The notes below the pieces were generated by a model. The model was not told the DNA's origin. It searched no databases and worked only from the letters and a program-made list of their open reading frames with translations. DNA of 32,494 nucleotides, taken from positions 1 through 32,494 of the forward strand of contig CAZGXM010000026.1 of the NCBI GenBank assembly GCA_964529795.1, written 5' to 3'. The translations under genes and the position numbers were made by a program. Shown here piece after piece: positions 1 through 6,575 of the stretch. How positions within the stretch are numbered: the stretch's first letter is position 1; the number at the start of each line of letters is the position of its first letter. Source of the stretch: CAZGXM01 sp964529795. Lineage in GTDB: Bacteria > Bacillota > JADQBR01.

Positions 1-420
1 GACAGCATTATGTAATCCGTATATTATTTCAGCACCGGGTTTGGCATCTATTATGTACCATAGTTCGGTCTTTCCTTCCGGTTCCTGTTCCAATTTCTGA
101 GCGTAATAGTTATTTGGGTGTACCTGGACGGAAAGGTTACTTTGGGCATCGAGAAATTTTACCAGCAGGGGGAAACGTTTAAAATTTCGACTTGCAATCC
201 GGGTGCCCAGTAAATTCTCCCCCATCCGGGCTACCAATTGCGGTAACGGCATCCCTTTAAAGTGTCCATTAGCAACGATACTAGTACCGTTTTTGTGGTC
301 GCATATTTCCCAGCTTTCGCCTATGTTACCGGTTGGTAATTGTTTGTTTAACTTTTCTTGTAATGCCTGACCGCCCCAGATACGGGAGTGATATACCGGT
401 TCAAATTTTAATGGGTACAA
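1..420 (-). CDS. manA: Mannose-6-phosphate isomerase, class I (3' end outside window)
   Basis: Reading the minus strand from 420 down to 1 gives 140 codons with no stop, so the gene runs off the left edge. The enzyme interconverts mannose 6-phosphate and fructose 6-phosphate in the cytoplasm. The translation has the class I hallmarks: an N-terminal block PLKFEPVYHSRIWGG, then LLVKFLDAQSNLSVQVHP (about residues 80-97) carrying the zinc-binding Gln and His, then KTELWYIIDAKPGAEIIYG carrying the zinc-binding Glu. The TTG at 420-418 is preferred because GAGG at 433-430 lies 8 nt upstream; a GTG at 429-427 is in frame but has no well-placed ribosome site. An AGGA-17-GAAT sigma-H-like promoter lies just upstream. 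It is divergent from the MNT gene. The family call is secure; start choice is moderate. Confidence 0.9.
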   Translation of the reverse strand, partial: MYPLKFEPVYHSRIWGGQALQEKLNKQLPTGNIGESWEICDHKNGTSIVANGHFKGMPLPQLVARMGENLLGTRIASRNFKRFPLLVKFLDAQSNLSVQVHPNNYYAQKLEQEPEGKTELWYIIDAKPGAEIIYGLHNAV

Positions 421-444
421 ATTTTTCACCTCGAATATATTAGT

Positions 445-469
445 ATTCTTCTTATTATACACATGTCCT
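445..469 (-). promoter_or_regulatory. Candidate sigma-H-type promoter of manA
   Basis: On the minus strand AGGA (469-466) and GAAT (448-445) are separated by 17 nt, matching the sigma-H pattern known from Bacillus subtilis (AGGA box, 17-18 nt, GAAT box). The implied start is about 18 nt before the manA TTG codon. A TATAAT hexamer (459-454) also lies here, but it has no matching -35 box at the correct distance. Confidence 0.5.
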
Positions 470-498
470 TTTTTCGTGCCAGGCACTCCGAAAATTCT

Positions 499-527
499 TT
501 GTATTTCAAGTATTAAAATGGTAAAAT
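499..527 (+). promoter_or_regulatory. Candidate sigma-A promoter for the MNT/HEPN pair
   Basis: TTGTAT at 499-504 and TAAAAT at 522-527 are separated by 17 nt and point at the nucleotidyltransferase gene, leaving a leader of roughly 70 nt. The spacing is ideal and the hexamers are each two or fewer bases from consensus. Confidence 0.45.
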
Positions 528-606
528 AAGGATGGAAATATGTAACTTTGCATAAGCATGTTTGAATGGACAAATTTAATGTATATCATAAAGGGATGTG
601 GTTTAT

Positions 607-933
607 ATGTGTTCTTATGATAAGGAGATTGAAAAAATTAAAAATCAACTTATAGATAAATATAATCCTATAGATATTATTCTTTTTGGTTCCTGTGCCA
701 AGGCAAGAATTAGCCGAGGAAGCGATATTGATATTTGTATTATTCTGGAAACGGACGATAAAAGAAAAACTGTTAGAGATATTTTAGTTAATGTAGACTA
801 TGATGTAGATTTGGATGTGGTGATTTACACACCGGAGGAGTGGCAGAAATACAAGGATGACAAAGCTACTTTTGTAAGCATAATAAACAAGACAGGGGTG
901 AGTCTGATTGGCCGATACAGTGAAGTACAATGA
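607..933 (+). CDS. MNT-type nucleotidyltransferase (antitoxin-like partner of HEPN)
   Basis: A 108-residue minimal nucleotidyltransferase. From the ATG at 607, the polymerase-beta-type signature is intact: G28-S29 in LFGSCAKARISRGSDIDICI, with D40 and D42 as the metal-binding pair, and a third acidic site in VDLDVVIYT near residue 70. Members next to HEPN proteins (MntA) are known to act as antitoxins by adding AMP to the HEPN toxin; that role here is inferred from the neighbour. ATG 607 is chosen over the in-frame GTG at 598 because AAAGGG (590-595) is too close to 598 but 11 nt from 607. The gene overlaps the HEPN ORF by 26 nt. Base composition is much more AT-rich than the genes from 1200 onward, consistent with acquisition by transfer. 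Confidence 0.8.
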   Translation: MCSYDKEIEKIKNQLIDKYNPIDIILFGSCAKARISRGSDIDICIILETDDKRKTVRDILVNVDYDVDLDVVIYTPEEWQKYKDDKATFVSIINKTGVSLIGRYSEVQ

Positions 934-1207
934 ATGGTTTGTAATGGCCGAAAAGGACCTAAAGAGTGCAAAGATTTTATTTGAGCATGACGCTGATAAT
1001 GAAATTGTCTGTTTTCACTGTCAGCAGGCCATAGAAAAATATCCGAAAGGATATCTCATATATATGACAAAGGCAATGATTCAGAATAAAATTTTTGGAG
1101 AATTTTTAAAGGATACGGCCTTTGTAAATACCTATTGCATTGAGACCCGATACCCTGCAGTGGACCCTCTTATTGTGAGTAGAGATGATGAGGAGAATCG
1201 AAATTGA
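908..1207 (+). CDS. HEPN-domain protein, probably shortened or decayed
   Basis: This 99-residue ORF starts at TTG 908, 5 nt after a GGGGTGA ribosome site inside the MNT gene; an in-frame GTG at 920 is the alternative. The first half reads as a HEPN domain: NEWFVMAEKDLKSAKILFEH, then CFHCQQAIEKYPKGYLIY. The later KDTAFVNTYCIETRYP block is also typical. Relative to usual HEPN proteins of about 125-135 residues, the stretch between these blocks is about a dozen residues too short and lacks the usual His-Asp motif. The last helix is replaced by an acidic tail (RDDEENRN). HEPN toxins are RNA-cutting or AMP-accepting proteins; with these losses activity is doubtful. It ends inside the VanZ start (TTGA overlap), so it may still carry translation into that gene. 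Confidence 0.6.
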   Translation: MADTVKYNEWFVMAEKDLKSAKILFEHDADNEIVCFHCQQAIEKYPKGYLIYMTKAMIQNKIFGEFLKDTAFVNTYCIETRYPAVDPLIVSRDDEENRN

Positions 1208-1563
1208 AAGAGAAAAAAATAGTATGGTGGCTGCCCACGGCGGCTTACATGATGTTGATATTTTATTTATCATCAAAAACCGGGGACGAGGTGAGTATTC
1301 CCACGCCGGACTATGTGGCTCACGGGGTGGAGTACTTCGGCCTGGGCCTGCTGCTGGCCGTGAGTCTTAAAAGGACCACCGGGCTCTCTTGGGGGAGGGT
1401 GGCGGTGTCGGCGGTGATTATCGCTTCCCTTTACGGTATCAGCGACGAATGGCATCAAAGTTTTGTACCCGGCCGGTTTGCCACTGTTTCCGACTGGCTG
1501 GCGGACACGGTGGGGGCGGCACTGGGGCAGGTGGGGTATACTCTATTCAAAAAAAAAATTTAG
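1204..1563 (+). CDS. VanZ-like family membrane protein
   Basis: A 119-residue protein with about three to four hydrophobic segments and the VanZ-family signature: a conserved HGVEYFGLGLLL block near residue 40, then DEWHQSFVPGR near residue 80 and DWLADTVGAALGQ. VanZ itself gives low-level teicoplanin resistance, but most chromosomal members have no proven role, so only the family is claimed. Start is TTG 1204, 8 nt after GAGGAG (1190-1195); it overlaps the HEPN stop codon. GC rises sharply at this gene compared with the MNT/HEPN pair. A strong terminator follows directly. Confidence 0.87.
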   Translation: MKEKKIVWWLPTAAYMMLIFYLSSKTGDEVSIPTPDYVAHGVEYFGLGLLLAVSLKRTTGLSWGRVAVSAVIIASLYGISDEWHQSFVPGRFATVSDWLADTVGAALGQVGYTLFKKKI

Positions 1564-1568
1564 CGTTT

Positions 1569-1600
1569 AGCGGGTTTTTTTGCCCCGCTTTTTTTATTTT
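1569..1600 (+). terminator. Rho-independent terminator after the VanZ gene
   Basis: AGCGGG (1569-1574) pairs with CCCGCT (1584-1589) around a T-rich loop and is followed by a long T-rich tract. Confidence 0.8.
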
Positions 1601-1645
1601 TTTAAAACTCGGGTAATAATAAACAACGGAAGGGGCGATTTGCAA

Positions 1646-1741
1646 TTGAAAGGACTAATTATTGAAGGGATTTTGGTTTTTGTCTTTATTTTTTTCGGAT
1701 TAATATTGCTGTACTACCTGTCACAAAAAGAAAAGGTCTAG
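1646..1741 (+). CDS. 31-residue single-span membrane peptide
   Basis: TTG at 1646 is preceded by GGAAGGGG (1628-1635) at 10 nt spacing and opens 31 codons ending in TAG at 1739-1741. The peptide begins MKGLIIEGILVFVFIF, continues as one hydrophobic helix to about residue 25, and ends in a short charged tail (QKEKV). Its stop is only 10 nt before the ATG of the DUF421 gene, so the two are very likely co-translated. No family is recognised. The ribosome site, the helix and the tight spacing argue that it is real; an accessory subunit of the DUF421 protein is a guess. Confidence 0.6.
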   Translation: MKGLIIEGILVFVFIFFGLILLYYLSQKEKV

Positions 1742-1751
1742 GGGTGAGCGG

Positions 1752-2477
1752 ATGCAAATTCTCGAGGTGTTTTTACAGACCCTGCTGGCTTTTTTTTCCT
1801 TATTCATTTATGCGCGGATTCTGGGAAAACAGCAAATCAGCCAGCTGACTTTTTTTGAGTATGCCACTGGCATTACATTTGGCAGTATCGCCGGTACTTT
1901 GGCCACTGATATAGGTCCCACGCGTACCTTGATGCATTTTCTGGCGCTAACTTTGTTTGCTTTGCTTACTTATATAATGCAAGTGGTTTCTTTGAAAAAT
2001 CGTCCTGCCAGAAAGGTAATTCAAGGTGAGCCTGTTGTTGTCATTCAAAACGGCAAGATATTGGAAGAGAAAATGCACGTATTGCGGTATAATCTTGATG
2101 ACTTGAAAATGCAGCTGCGCAACATGGGGTATTTCAATATCAATGATGTCGAATATGCCATCCTGGAGCCGAACGGCCAGCTCAGTGTCCTTCCCAAATC
2201 CCAAAAGAGGCCGGTGACACCGGAGGATTTGCAAGTTTCCACCAATTACGAGGGAGTGGAAGTAGAGTTGATTCAGGATGGAGAAATCATTTATCAGAAC
2301 TTGAGTCAAGACAATCTGGATTTGAATTGGCTTGAACAACAGCTCAGACAGCAGGGCGTCACTGACCTGAACCAGGTGGTATATGCGGGACTGGACACCC
2401 GGGGCAAGTTCTTTTTGGATACAAAGCGGGACGGTGGAGTGCAAAACATAAACGTGACTGACAAACCTCCGGACTGA
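1752..2477 (+). CDS. DUF421 / YetF-like membrane protein
   Basis: A 241-residue protein. Residues 1-80 form about three membrane segments and include the DUF421 signature RILGKQQISQLTFFEYATGITFGS. The soluble C-terminal half contains the typical block KPARKVIQGEP-like (here RPARKVIQGEPVVVIQNGK), LRYNLDDLKMQLRNMGYFNI and VEYAILEPNGQLSVLPK. Relatives include Bacillus YetF, YkjA and YrbG, whose biochemical role is not settled; some have been linked to spore membranes. The start at ATG 1752 follows GGGGTGAGCGG at a normal distance. It sits directly behind the 31-residue membrane peptide and is closed by a hairpin overlapping its stop codon. The family assignment is confident; the function is unknown. 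Confidence 0.9.
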   Translation: MQILEVFLQTLLAFFSLFIYARILGKQQISQLTFFEYATGITFGSIAGTLATDIGPTRTLMHFLALTLFALLTYIMQVVSLKNRPARKVIQGEPVVVIQNGKILEEKMHVLRYNLDDLKMQLRNMGYFNINDVEYAILEPNGQLSVLPKSQKRPVTPEDLQVSTNYEGVEVELIQDGEIIYQNLSQDNLDLNWLEQQLRQQGVTDLNQVVYAGLDTRGKFFLDTKRDGGVQNINVTDKPPD

Positions 2478-2499
2478 GATAAGCCGGAGGTTAGTTTTG
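2464..2499 (+). terminator. Terminator overlapping the DUF421 stop codon
   Basis: AACCTCCGG (2464-2472) pairs perfectly with CCGGAGGTT (2484-2492); a short T run follows. The 9-bp stem encloses the stop codon. Confidence 0.65.
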
Positions 2500-2552
2500 T
2501 GCAGACTGTGGCTCGGTGAATCGGGTTGCTTTCCTGTGGGCAGACAATTTTC

Positions 2553-2717
2553 TCAACGGAAATACTGGCCCAGTTCTTCCTGGCTGAGGTTGCGGTAGCA
2601 TTCCGGGCATAGCTCCAGCCCTTTTTTTAAGGAAACCGGGGCATATTCCGGGGGGAAATCATCTATCAGCTGCAGGTTCCGGCCGCAGCGGCTGCAGCAG
2701 TTTGTTTCTTTTGTCAT
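2553..2717 (-). CDS. Small zinc-ribbon-like protein, 54 residues
   Basis: On the minus strand a perfect AAGGAGG lies about 9 nt before ATG at 2717-2715, and the frame runs 54 codons to TGA at 2555-2553. The protein carries two CxxC pairs, CSRC (C8, C11) and CPEC (C37, C40), the spacing of a small zinc ribbon. Between them is a hydrophilic linker, and it ends in an acidic LSQEELGQYFR tail. It lies alone between two plus-strand transcription units and faces the DUF421 terminator. No family name is recognised. Real coding is supported by the ribosome site and the paired cysteines; a nucleic-acid or protein-binding role would be a guess. Confidence 0.7.
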   Translation of the reverse strand: MTKETNCCSRCGRNLQLIDDFPPEYAPVSLKKGLELCPECYRNLSQEELGQYFR

Positions 2718-2828
2718 AATGGCAAACCTCCTTCTTTAAAGATTATTATTCTTACCGGCGGCAATATTTATTCCCTTTTTGCTGTGATGTGCATATGATA
2801 TTGTCACAACATGCTGGAGGGGATGTTG

Positions 2829-3284
2829 ATGGACCGGTTGGCGGACCTGGTGATTGCTTTTTTGGCGGTTTACGGCATGGTGGTCCTGGCAAAAAGGTTT
2901 AACCACTGGCTGTACGTAAAAAGCTTGGGGGAAAAGCTGCCGGCGGTGAGCTGGGTTTTGCTGGTCAAGGACCAGGAGCAGGTAATAGAGGGGCTGCTGC
3001 GGCAGTTGACGAATATTTGCCGGGATGACCCGCATATTTCGGACCTGTTTGTCGTGGACCAGGGTTCCCGGGACACCACCGTGGAAATAGCCCGGCGCTT
3101 GAGCGCAAACAACCGCGAATTTGTTGTGCTGGAGAAAACCGGTAACCGGGGTTTGGACAGCATCATTGAAAAGTGCCGGGGCCGGGCCATCTGCATTTTT
3201 GATTTGAAGCGCCTCAAGGCCGGGGAACTGCCGGGCGTGGCCCTGAGAATATCGCAAAGAGTATCGCAGGCACGGCATTTATGA
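2829..3284 (+). CDS. Membrane-anchored protein with half a glycosyltransferase-2-like fold
   Basis: A 151-residue protein with an N-terminal membrane helix (about residues 4-22) and a soluble part that resembles the first strands of a family 2 glycosyltransferase: WVLLVKDQEQVIEGLLRQL and then DLFVVDQGSRDTTVEIARRL, which parallels the nucleotide-sugar block VVDDGSTDGT of true enzymes. The second half ends at about 150 residues, with no DxD or acceptor-site region, so catalysis is unlikely. Start ATG 2829 has GGAGGGG (2816-2822) 6 nt upstream; the in-frame ATG at 2811 lacks a site. It precedes the diguanylate cyclase by about 110 nt. Whether it is a degenerate enzyme or a conserved non-catalytic protein cannot be told from one sequence. 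Confidence 0.65.
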   Translation: MDRLADLVIAFLAVYGMVVLAKRFNHWLYVKSLGEKLPAVSWVLLVKDQEQVIEGLLRQLTNICRDDPHISDLFVVDQGSRDTTVEIARRLSANNREFVVLEKTGNRGLDSIIEKCRGRAICIFDLKRLKAGELPGVALRISQRVSQARHL

Positions 3285-3304
3285 AAAAAAAACTATTTTC
3301 TAGC

Positions 3305-3330
3305 AGGAAAAAAGGCACCTTGTAGCGAAT
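3305..3330 (+). promoter_or_regulatory. Candidate sigma-H-type promoter of the GGDEF gene
   Basis: AGGA (3305-3308) and GAAT (3327-3330) are 18 nt apart, as in the Bacillus sigma-H consensus. The expected start is about 60 nt before the diguanylate cyclase ATG. Confidence 0.55.
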
Positions 3331-3397
3331 AATATCCCGGTTTGGGCATATTTCATTATGCAACCGTACCTGTCAAGGTGGAAAGCGGTGGGAGTTT

Positions 3398-4516
3398 ATG
3401 TTCCAGTCAACCGAAAAAGTATTGTGGTATATCATTGCCCTGGCAGGCATTCCCTACTTGTTACTGCTTTTATTCATGGATTCATTTCAGACAAAATTCC
3501 CGGTGCTATTTTTTTTGGCGTCATTTGTTTTTCTGTTTGACTGGCTGGTTGTACCTTTTTTCTTTTTCAATGGTGAATTTTACCTGTGGAAAAAGGTTAT
3601 TACCATAGGTATTAATTTGATATTATCCACATTGTTTATCGAATTTACCGGCGGCGCCGCCAGTGCCTTTTACATGGATTTTTATTATATGCCCTTATTG
3701 ATCGCCTGTGTTTACGGGGGATTGTGGGAAAGCTTGGTTACCGCTTTGCTGGTGATAATTCTCAGCGTATCTGTTTTTGACTGGCAGCAATTCGGCAATA
3801 GCTTTCAGATTGTCTCCCATTTTCTCACTTTTTTTTTGGTGGCGGTGGTACTGGGGTTTGTCATTGGCAAGGAAAAACAGCAGCGCCGGGATAAAGAACG
3901 TATGGCCAGGCAGTTAAAGCTGGCTTACGAGGAACTGAGTTCCTCCCACTCCCAGCTCCAGGCCTACACCGAGTTGATGGAAGATATGACCGAGGAAATG
4001 GAAGAACTGGTTGTTACAGATGACCTGACCAAGCTGTACAATTACCGGTACTTTCAGAACAGCCTGGAACAGATGGTCAGGCAGAAGCACTGCCACCCTT
4101 TTGCCATGATAATGCTGGATATTGACCATTTCAAGCAGGTGAATGACAGCTGGGGCCACCATGCGGGCAATGTGGTGCTGGTGAAGCTGGCGGAAATAGT
4201 TAAGGGTTTGGTCAGGGAAGACGATGTGGTGGCGCGTTACGGCGGCGAAGAGTTTGCCATTCTGCTTCCCAATACCGGTGCGGAATATGCTTTGCAGGTG
4301 GCGGAGCGCATTCGCAAAACCGTGGCCGGAGAGTTATTCTACCGGGTTGGTACGGAAGAACTGCGCATTACCGTCAGCCAGGGGGTGACGATTTACCCGG
4401 CGGAGGCGGCAAGCGGCAGTAAATTGGTTATCAACGCGGACAAAGCCATGTACCGGGCCAAGGAATTGGGGCGTAACCGGGTGGTTATGTATAGGGATAT
4501 GATGGACAAGCAGTAG
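3398..4516 (+). CDS. Membrane diguanylate cyclase (GGDEF domain)
   Basis: A 372-residue protein with about five to six membrane helices in residues 5-160, a short helical linker rich in Glu/Gln/Ser (about 165-205), and a C-terminal GGDEF domain (about 206-368). The active site GGEEF is at 282-286, so it should make c-di-GMP from two GTP. An RxxD inhibitory site (REDD, 273-276) lies exactly five residues before it, implying product feedback. LDIDHFKQVNDSWGH is the metal/GTP-binding block. The membrane part is likely a sensor of unknown ligand. Start ATG 3398 follows GGTGGGAG at a short spacing. A terminator closes the unit. Together with the HD-GYP protein at 9722 this gives both arms of c-di-GMP turnover in one window. 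Confidence 0.93.
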   Translation: MFQSTEKVLWYIIALAGIPYLLLLLFMDSFQTKFPVLFFLASFVFLFDWLVVPFFFFNGEFYLWKKVITIGINLILSTLFIEFTGGAASAFYMDFYYMPLLIACVYGGLWESLVTALLVIILSVSVFDWQQFGNSFQIVSHFLTFFLVAVVLGFVIGKEKQQRRDKERMARQLKLAYEELSSSHSQLQAYTELMEDMTEEMEELVVTDDLTKLYNYRYFQNSLEQMVRQKHCHPFAMIMLDIDHFKQVNDSWGHHAGNVVLVKLAEIVKGLVREDDVVARYGGEEFAILLPNTGAEYALQVAERIRKTVAGELFYRVGTEELRITVSQGVTIYPAEAASGSKLVINADKAMYRAKELGRNRVVMYRDMMDKQ

Positions 4517-4517
4517 C

Positions 4518-4544
4518 AGCCGCGGTAAAATCGCGGCTTTTTTT
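4518..4544 (+). terminator. Rho-independent terminator after the GGDEF gene
   Basis: AGCCGCG (4518-4524) pairs with CGCGGCT (4532-4538) around a 7-nt loop, followed by a run of T. Confidence 0.85.
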
Positions 4545-4581
4545 GATCTTGCCGGGCTGGAAAAAGTCGGTTTTTGTCAGG

Positions 4582-4606
4582 AGGAAAAAGAAGGTTGTTG
4601 TAGAAA
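4582..4606 (+). promoter_or_regulatory. Candidate sigma-H-like promoter upstream of comFA (GAAA variant)
   Basis: AGGA (4582-4585), 17 nt, then GAAA (4603-4606). The last base differs from the GAAT consensus. The flanking GTTGTTGT(A/C)GAAAC is also found upstream of ftsE at about 19425-19438. Competence genes are under sigma-H influence in Bacillus, which fits the gene downstream. Confidence 0.35.
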
Positions 4607-4632
4607 CAATTCCCAGAAGAAATTGGGAATTG
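4607..4632 (+). promoter_or_regulatory. Hairpin just upstream of the comFA ribosome site
   Basis: CAATTCCC (4607-4614) pairs perfectly with GGGAATTG (4625-4632) around a 10-nt loop. There is no T run, so it is not a terminator. The ribosome site GGTGA (4634-4638) starts 2 nt after the stem, so the stem could affect translation initiation. Confidence 0.45.
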
Positions 4633-4643
4633 CGGTGAAATTT

Positions 4644-6575
4644 ATGTCCAGCCTGAAATGTTTTCTGTATATAACGTGGAATGACAGCGCCTACCGGGTG
4701 GGAATCAGCCATGACCCCATGTTGGACCTGAAGTTTTTACAGCAAAAGGGATACCGGCAGATGCAGATTCTCTCCCAGGCTTTACCGGTCGGCCTGGCCT
4801 ATTTTCTCCGGGAGCAGGTTGCCGATGCTCGGGAAAAACACGGCAAACCCTATGTCAATGCGTTCGCCCGCAGGAAATTTATGGTAAAACAGGCGGCAAA
4901 GCTGTGGTTGCGGAATGAGTGGAAACACCCGGTGGAAAAGATTATTGACAGTATCCACAAAAGGCTGAAACGTCATGGCGAGAAACTGCAGGCAAACATA
5001 CTGCCGCCCCAAGGTGTTATTTCCGCAGAGGAAGCGGCGGATTATGTTTTACCCGGCAGTGCAGATTTGCATAACTTGCGGGAAGTTTTGAGCGGGCGGC
5101 TGCTTTTCCTCGAAGAGATAGAGCGGGCGCTGGTGGAACAGGGAAAAAGTGTGCAGGCCCACCTGGAGACGGTTTTACAACTGCTGTTCCTGCAGGGGGA
5201 GTTGGATTTTTACCCGGGGATTACCTGGGAAGGTAATACGTTACGCTGTTACCGCTGCGGCCAAAGCAGTGGTGTCCGGCAGACCCAATGCTTGAATTGC
5301 GGCAATCATCACTGCTACTACTGTGAGGAATGCATTGCCACCGGGGAATCCCGGTTATGCAAGCCTTTATACGGCAGGAAAGTTGCCCGACGGGTGGTGA
5401 GACCACGGGCCAGTTACCGGGTGAAGCTGGACTTTTCACTGACCCGGGCGCAAAAGGATGCTGCTGTGGCCCTGAAAAAATTTGTCCGCGAGGAACAGGC
5501 AAAAGAATGCCTGGTCTGGGCGGTGTGCGGGGCGGGCAAAACCGAAGTTGCCTTTTGGGCTGTTGCCGAGGCTTTAAATGACGGGGGAAGGGTACTGTGC
5601 GTATCCCCCAGGAAAGATGTGATCATGGAACTACTGCCGCGGTTTGAAAGCGCTTTTCCGGAGGTTGAGCGGGTGGCGCTGCACGGGGCACAGAGGGAAA
5701 AGTTTGCCACTGCCCCGCTGATACTGGCCACAACCCACCAGGCAATCAGGTTTTACAGCCGCTTTGACCTGGTGGTGCTGGATGAAGTGGATGCCTATCC
5801 TTACCAGGGCAGCGCCATGCTGCACCATGCCGTGGAACGGGCCACCCGGCCCGGCGGCAAAATGGTTTACCTCACGGCCACACCGGCACCACGGCTGTTA
5901 TCCTCTGCCAGGGAGGGCTTGATAAAACTGGTGCGCATTCCTGCCCGCCACCACGGTTACCCGCTGCCGGAACCGGAATTAATGGTGGAAAAAGCGCTGA
6001 CTTATGATGCGGAGGGCAGGGTAATGCTGCCGTCAAAGGTGATGGACCTGGTTCACCGCACTGTGGAGGGCGATTTGGCCCAGTTATTCGTATTTGTGCC
6101 GTCGGTTTTTCTGGCCCAGCGGGTGGGAGAAGCCCTGCAGCGGCTGGTGGGCCAGCCGCCCTTTAACGATTTTGGCGGCGAGTGGGTACAGTACAGCCAT
6201 TCCAAGGACCCGCTGCGGGAGGAAAAGCGGCGGCGTTTTTCCCGGGGGGATTTCCCCATTTTTGTTACCACCACGATCATGGAGAGAGGGATTACCGTAC
6301 CCCGGGCCAATGTCATGATTTTGTTTGCCGAGAAGGAGCGTATTTTTGATACGGGAACCCTGGTGCAGATGGCCGGAAGGGCGGGACGTTCGGAGGAAAA
6401 TCCCTGTGGCCGGGTATGGTTTATCGGTTCCAAGATTTCCGGCAGTATGAAAACTGCTGTTGAATGGATAAAGGAGATGAATCAGGAGGCCTTCCACCTG
6501 GGTTATTTCCATGAAAAGGTTTACCGCCGGGAGCAGGTAAAGGAGGTAAAATATGCCCTGGGAGAAGATATTTGA
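4644..6575 (+). CDS. comFA: ComFA, DNA-uptake helicase with long N-terminal extension
   Basis: A 643-residue superfamily 2 helicase; ComFA is the cytoplasmic ATPase that helps pull transforming DNA through the membrane. A cysteine-rich zinc module spans about residues 190-240 (CYRCG, CLNCG, CYYCEEC). The motor follows: Walker A GAGKTE near 297, LATTH, DEVDAYP near 379, YLTATPAP, and the last motifs in GITVPRANV and QMAGRAGRS. Usual ComFA proteins are about 450 residues, so roughly 190 residues before the zinc module are extra and have no recognised domain. ATG 4644 has GGTGA 5 nt upstream and is preferred to the in-frame TTG 4623, which lies within a hairpin. The 3' end overlaps comFC by 23 nt, showing one operon. 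Identification is confident. Confidence 0.9.
   Translation: MSSLKCFLYITWNDSAYRVGISHDPMLDLKFLQQKGYRQMQILSQALPVGLAYFLREQVADAREKHGKPYVNAFARRKFMVKQAAKLWLRNEWKHPVEKIIDSIHKRLKRHGEKLQANILPPQGVISAEEAADYVLPGSADLHNLREVLSGRLLFLEEIERALVEQGKSVQAHLETVLQLLFLQGELDFYPGITWEGNTLRCYRCGQSSGVRQTQCLNCGNHHCYYCEECIATGESRLCKPLYGRKVARRVVRPRASYRVKLDFSLTRAQKDAAVALKKFVREEQAKECLVWAVCGAGKTEVAFWAVAEALNDGGRVLCVSPRKDVIMELLPRFESAFPEVERVALHGAQREKFATAPLILATTHQAIRFYSRFDLVVLDEVDAYPYQGSAMLHHAVERATRPGGKMVYLTATPAPRLLSSAREGLIKLVRIPARHHGYPLPEPELMVEKALTYDAEGRVMLPSKVMDLVHRTVEGDLAQLFVFVPSVFLAQRVGEALQRLVGQPPFNDFGGEWVQYSHSKDPLREEKRRRFSRGDFPIFVTTTIMERGITVPRANVMILFAEKERIFDTGTLVQMAGRAGRSEENPCGRVWFIGSKISGSMKTAVEWIKEMNQEAFHLGYFHEKVYRREQVKEVKYALGEDI

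Noticed and set aside
477..487. GTGCC-A-GGCAC palindrome downstream of an A/T tract
   Set aside because: Resembles the core of a repeat often seen in Firmicutes, but it is short, single in this window and not backed by longer flanking symmetry.
1185..1616. Overlapping short ORFs over the VanZ gene
   Set aside because: Out of frame with the clear VanZ protein and rich in Gly/Arg from GC-rich codons; no ribosome sites.
3285..3397. Possible c-di-GMP riboswitch upstream of the GGDEF gene (and of the HD-GYP gene at 9464-9721)
   Set aside because: Neither region shows the conserved GEMM-I or class II c-di-GMP riboswitch cores when read by eye.
3623..3631. Perfect DnaA box TTATCCACA
   Set aside because: Single copy inside the GGDEF coding sequence; one match is expected by chance in a window of this length.
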